Assembly: GCA_016290715.1 (NCBI GenBank)
Contig: JAEEUY010000158.1
Span: 1 to 7,488 of the forward strand
Length of the DNA stretch: 7,488 bases
DNA from: Bacteroidales bacterium
GTDB taxonomy: Bacteria; Bacteroidota; Bacteroidia; Bacteroidales; WCHB1-69
Direction of reading: 5' to 3'
This document shows, one piece after another, positions 4,791 to 7,488 of this stretch (positions within the stretch are counted from its first letter, which is position 1; the number at the start of each line of letters is the position of its first letter). A model generated the notes under the pieces. It was not told where the DNA came from, did not search any database, and saw nothing but the letters and a program-made list of their open reading frames with translations. The translations under genes were made by a program, and so were the position numbers.

Positions 4791-5669
4791 ATGGGAATGT
4801 ATCTGTTATTTTACCTGCTCTTCTACCCTCTCTCCCTGCTTCCCATGTGGATGTTGTATGCCATTGCCTATCTTTTCTATCTTATAGCCAATTACCTGTT
4901 GCAATACCGCAAAAAAGTGATCACCCAAAATCTCCGCAACTCGTTTCCCGACAAAAATGAAAAAGAGATCGCACATTTAAGAAATCTTTATTACCACCAC
5001 TTGGCGCAAATAGCTGCTGAGATGCTGAAAATGCTGACCATCTCGCGCAAACAAGTATTGAAACGTTATCATTGTGAAAATCCCGAGGTGGTCAACCAGT
5101 TCTTTGAACAGGGGAAAAGTGTCATTTTGATGTCCAGTCATTACAATAATTGGGAATGGATGGTGCTCAGTTTGGACTTGCAATATAAGCAAAAAGGCAT
5201 TGGCGTAGGGAAAGCCAACAGTAACAAACATTTTGAAAAATTGATTAATATTGCACGCACCCGTTACGGTACGGAAGTGGTGTTCGCCGACCATGTGCGA
5301 GAGCGTTTTGAATACTATGAACAAACTCACCAACCGGCAGCCTACATGATGCTCAGCGACCAATCACCCAACAATTTGAACAAAAGCTATCTTACAACGT
5401 TTATGAACCAACCCTCTGCCATGATTTTTGGCGCTGAACATTTTGCGAAAAAATACAATCTGCCTGTTATCTACTACGAAGTGATAAAAACCAAGAAAGG
5501 ATATTATAAAATTGTAAACCATCTTATTACTACCCAACCTAACGTTACCGATCATGGAGAAATCACCGAAAAATATGTACAACTGTTGCAAAAAACCATC
5601 CAAGATAATCCCCAGTATTGGTTATGGAGTCATCGCAGATGGAAATTAACCGTTAAATCTCAATCATGA
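4791..5669 (+). CDS. Lipid A biosynthesis acyltransferase, LpxL/HtrB family
   Basis: This 292-residue inner-membrane acyltransferase is of the type that adds a secondary fatty acyl chain to lipid A. A hydrophobic N-terminal anchor covers residues about 3-37 (MYLLFYLLFYPLSLLP...). The catalytic HX4E motif is SHYNNWEW (H117, E122). Further family signatures are SDQSP (189-193) and the C-terminal YWLWSHRRWK (276-285). The length is normal for Bacteroidota members. The frame is open further upstream into the phosphatase gene, but ATG 4791 is chosen because it directly follows that gene's TAA (TAAcATG) and puts the anchor at the N-terminus. Its stop overlaps the start of the next gene, so translation of the three genes is probably coupled. 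Which acyl chain and position it modifies cannot be read from the sequence. Confidence 0.92.
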   Translation: MGMYLLFYLLFYPLSLLPMWMLYAIAYLFYLIANYLLQYRKKVITQNLRNSFPDKNEKEIAHLRNLYYHHLAQIAAEMLKMLTISRKQVLKRYHCENPEVVNQFFEQGKSVILMSSHYNNWEWMVLSLDLQYKQKGIGVGKANSNKHFEKLINIARTRYGTEVVFADHVRERFEYYEQTHQPAAYMMLSDQSPNNLNKSYLTTFMNQPSAMIFGAEHFAKKYNLPVIYYEVIKTKKGYYKIVNHLITTQPNVTDHGEITEKYVQLLQKTIQDNPQYWLWSHRRWKLTVKSQS

Positions 5670-6781
5670 TGAAGCGAATTTTTTTCACAATTATTGTCAT
5701 TTTATTTGGATATAGCGGCTGTTTTTCGCAAACGACAAAGAATGTATTGTTTCTTATTCCTTTGCGTTCCAATGATATTGCCCAAGCAGACATTTCCCAA
5801 CTCAAGGACCAGCATGATATCGAACGTCTGTTTTCACGCTCCCTGATCGGATTTTGGGAAGGGGCACAAATTGCCTTGGAAGAGATATCCGCCGAAGGGT
5901 ATTCGGTAAATGTGATTGTAAGAGATATCACCGATGACCTTTCTTTGCTACAGAACACACTCAACAGCAACTATTTGCCACAGAATATCGATTTAATTAT
6001 CGCCCCCGTTTATGGTAAAATGTTTCCTTACATCGCGGAATTTGCCAAAGAACACAAAATTCCAACCGTAAACCCTTTTGCCAAAAAAGAGGATATTGTA
6101 GAAGATAATCCATACATATACAAGTTGTATCCAACCGCTGCAAGTCGCGCACAATACCTTGCAGAGCACTACCCTCACAGCAACATTATTTTATGGCAAT
6201 CGCCGAATCCCTCTAAAAATCAAAATGAGAACAACGAGTACGAATCTTATTTTACTGAACACCAAATTCCATACACTATAATAATGGACAGTGTATCCAT
6301 TGCACCATCACTCTCTTCCACGAGGGAAAACATCGTGATTAGTTGCAAAACGGGAACAAATTCCTATCAAAAAAGCATTCATAAAATACTCAACAACCGT
6401 ATAAAACAGAACTTTATATGGATTATTCCCGAAGAGTGGATGCATTCAGCCGATATCAACTTTGAGAATTTCAGTGGTTTGGAAATACGTTTTTTCACCA
6501 ATTATTTTGTAGATAGCAAAGATGAAAAAGTACAAGTATTCAACTACAATTTTATTGAGCGTTATCACAATATTCCGACAATAGAAACGTTTGCATATCA
6601 GGGTTATGACGTAACCAATTTTTTTGTTCGTCTGATCTGCAACGATTTCAACATTCCTCAAAATATTTCGCCACTTTCCTACGAATTTCAAATGAGAAAC
6701 GTACCGGGTGGAGGATATGAGAATGTAAAAACGCGTTTTATTAGGATGCAGGACTTAAATTTACAAGAGATAAAAGAATAA
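5666..6781 (+). CDS. Exported type-1 periplasmic-binding-fold protein
   Basis: This 371-residue protein starts with a signal peptide (MMKRIFFTIIVILFGYSGCFS), probably cleaved near FSQ; C19 lacks a good lipobox, so a lipoprotein is less likely. The rest resembles the ABC-type branched-chain amino acid binding fold (Peripla_BP_6). It has a first strand KNVLFLIPL, FWEGAQIALEE (63-73), VNVIVRDITDD (81-91), DLIIAPVYGKMFPYIAEFAK (109-128) followed by KIPTVNPFA, and TFAYQGYDVTNFF (308-320). Related Bacteroidota proteins often carry a LysM domain; none is visible here. The ATG overlaps the acyltransferase stop (ATGA; a second ATG follows at once), so it is the third gene of the operon. No transporter genes adjoin it. 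Its ligand is unknown, and it may sense or scaffold in the envelope rather than import a solute. Confidence 0.82.
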   Translation: MMKRIFFTIIVILFGYSGCFSQTTKNVLFLIPLRSNDIAQADISQLKDQHDIERLFSRSLIGFWEGAQIALEEISAEGYSVNVIVRDITDDLSLLQNTLNSNYLPQNIDLIIAPVYGKMFPYIAEFAKEHKIPTVNPFAKKEDIVEDNPYIYKLYPTAASRAQYLAEHYPHSNIILWQSPNPSKNQNENNEYESYFTEHQIPYTIIMDSVSIAPSLSSTRENIVISCKTGTNSYQKSIHKILNNRIKQNFIWIIPEEWMHSADINFENFSGLEIRFFTNYFVDSKDEKVQVFNYNFIERYHNIPTIETFAYQGYDVTNFFVRLICNDFNIPQNISPLSYEFQMRNVPGGGYENVKTRFIRMQDLNLQEIKE

Positions 6782-6834
6782 GTACATATTAGACTTATTT
6801 TCAATATATTTTAACAACTTAAAACAAAAAAAAG

Positions 6835-7488
6835 ATGAAAAAAGTAAAAATTGGTATCAACGGATTCGGAAGAATTGGTCGTTTAGTCATGAGAGCGTCC
6901 GTTAATTATGAGAACTTGGAAGTTGTAGCAATCAACGACTTGCTGCAAGTGGACTATATGGCTTATTTGTTGCTTCACGACTCCGTACACGGCCATTTTA
7001 ATGGAACCGTTACTGTAGAAGATGGAAAGTTGGTTGTTAATGGCCGTCCGATTAGGGTTACCGCAGAAAAAGATCCAGCCAATTTGAAATGGGATGAAGT
7101 GGGTGCCGAATACATTGTGGAATCCACGGGATTGTTTTTAACACAAGAAAATGCAGTTAAACACATCCAAGCAGGTGCCAAGAAAGTGGTCATGTCAGCT
7201 CCTTCAAAAGACGACACCCCTATGTTTGTAATGGGCGTTAACCACACCGAATACGCTGGACAAGATATCGTTTCAAACGCCTCTTGCACCACCAACTGTC
7301 TGGCTCCATTGGTAAAGGTCATCCATGAAAACTTCGGCATGGTAGAAGGTTTGATGACAACAGTGCACGCGACCACAGCCACACAAAAAATTGTGGATGG
7401 ACCTTCTGTAAAAGACTGGCGCGGCGGTAGAGCTGCCAACGGCAATATCATCCCATCGACAACAGGTGCAGCCAAAGCGGTAACCAAA
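6835..7488 (+). CDS. gap: Glyceraldehyde-3-phosphate dehydrogenase, type I (N-terminal 218 residues)
   Basis: This glycolytic enzyme converts glyceraldehyde 3-phosphate, NAD+ and phosphate to 1,3-bisphosphoglycerate in the cytoplasm. The NAD-binding motif is GINGFGRIGR (residues 7-16). D35 after the second strand and P190 in VDGPS fit NAD rather than NADP preference. The catalytic cysteine is C151 in SNASCTTNC, and the base is H178 in TTVHATT. The frame ends exactly at the window border, about two thirds through a family of roughly 330-340 residues. The start at 6835 follows an A-rich leader (AAAACAAAAAAAAG) typical of highly expressed Bacteroidota genes. The 53-base gap behind the binding-protein gene holds a weak -7-like TATATTTT (6805-6812), so it may have its own promoter. 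Confidence 0.97.
   Translation, partial: MKKVKIGINGFGRIGRLVMRASVNYENLEVVAINDLLQVDYMAYLLLHDSVHGHFNGTVTVEDGKLVVNGRPIRVTAEKDPANLKWDEVGAEYIVESTGLFLTQENAVKHIQAGAKKVVMSAPSKDDTPMFVMGVNHTEYAGQDIVSNASCTTNCLAPLVKVIHENFGMVEGLMTTVHATTATQKIVDGPSVKDWRGGRAANGNIIPSTTGAAKAVTK

Noticed and set aside
5653..5970. Minus-strand open frame opposite the binding-protein signal region
   Set aside because: It is an antisense shadow; the plus frame has a signal peptide, a coupled start and the expected fold motifs.
6975..7487. Long minus-strand open frame opposite the dehydrogenase gene
   Set aside because: It is an antisense shadow of a strongly coded, highly conserved gap gene.

Overview
The window looks like a chromosomal segment of a Bacteroidota bacterium, probably of the order Bacteroidales. 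Genes lack strong Shine-Dalgarno sites and have A-rich leaders. Several starts follow a -7 box of the Bacteroidota sigma type (TAnnTTTG). The ATPase, periplasmic binding protein and acyltransferase are all of types common in that phylum. I cannot name the species.

The left part (1 to about 2800) looks accessory. Two small minus-strand genes of unknown function lie at the edge, the second cut by the window border. A divergent AAA-type ATPase with a DUF4143 C-terminus follows (833-1969). Its promoter is overlapped by two 24-bp direct repeats that each contain the near-palindrome GGAATAAATTCC. A small XRE-type DNA-binding protein (1953-2300, minus strand) converges on the ATPase and overlaps its end by 17 bp. 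Just upstream of that regulator, about 150 bases can fold into a three-way-junction RNA on the minus strand. This ends in a terminator-like hairpin plus eight U immediately before the first possible ATG. It is the most unusual element here: either a small RNA or a cis-acting attenuator. Beyond it is AT-rich non-coding DNA with three imperfect repeats spaced 32 bp apart.

The right part (2822 to the end) looks like core cell-envelope and metabolic DNA. On the minus strand is a membrane-anchored protein resembling soluble lytic transglycosylases. Divergent from it is a tight plus-strand operon: a GmhB/HisB-type HAD phosphatase, an LpxL/HtrB-type lipid A acyltransferase one base downstream, and a periplasmic type-1 binding-fold protein that overlaps the acyltransferase stop (ATGA). 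The first two genes suggest lipopolysaccharide assembly, heptose supply and lipid A acylation, although the phosphatase substrate is open. The binding protein has no transporter genes beside it. The window ends inside a class I NAD-type glyceraldehyde-3-phosphate dehydrogenase gene, which may have its own promoter.
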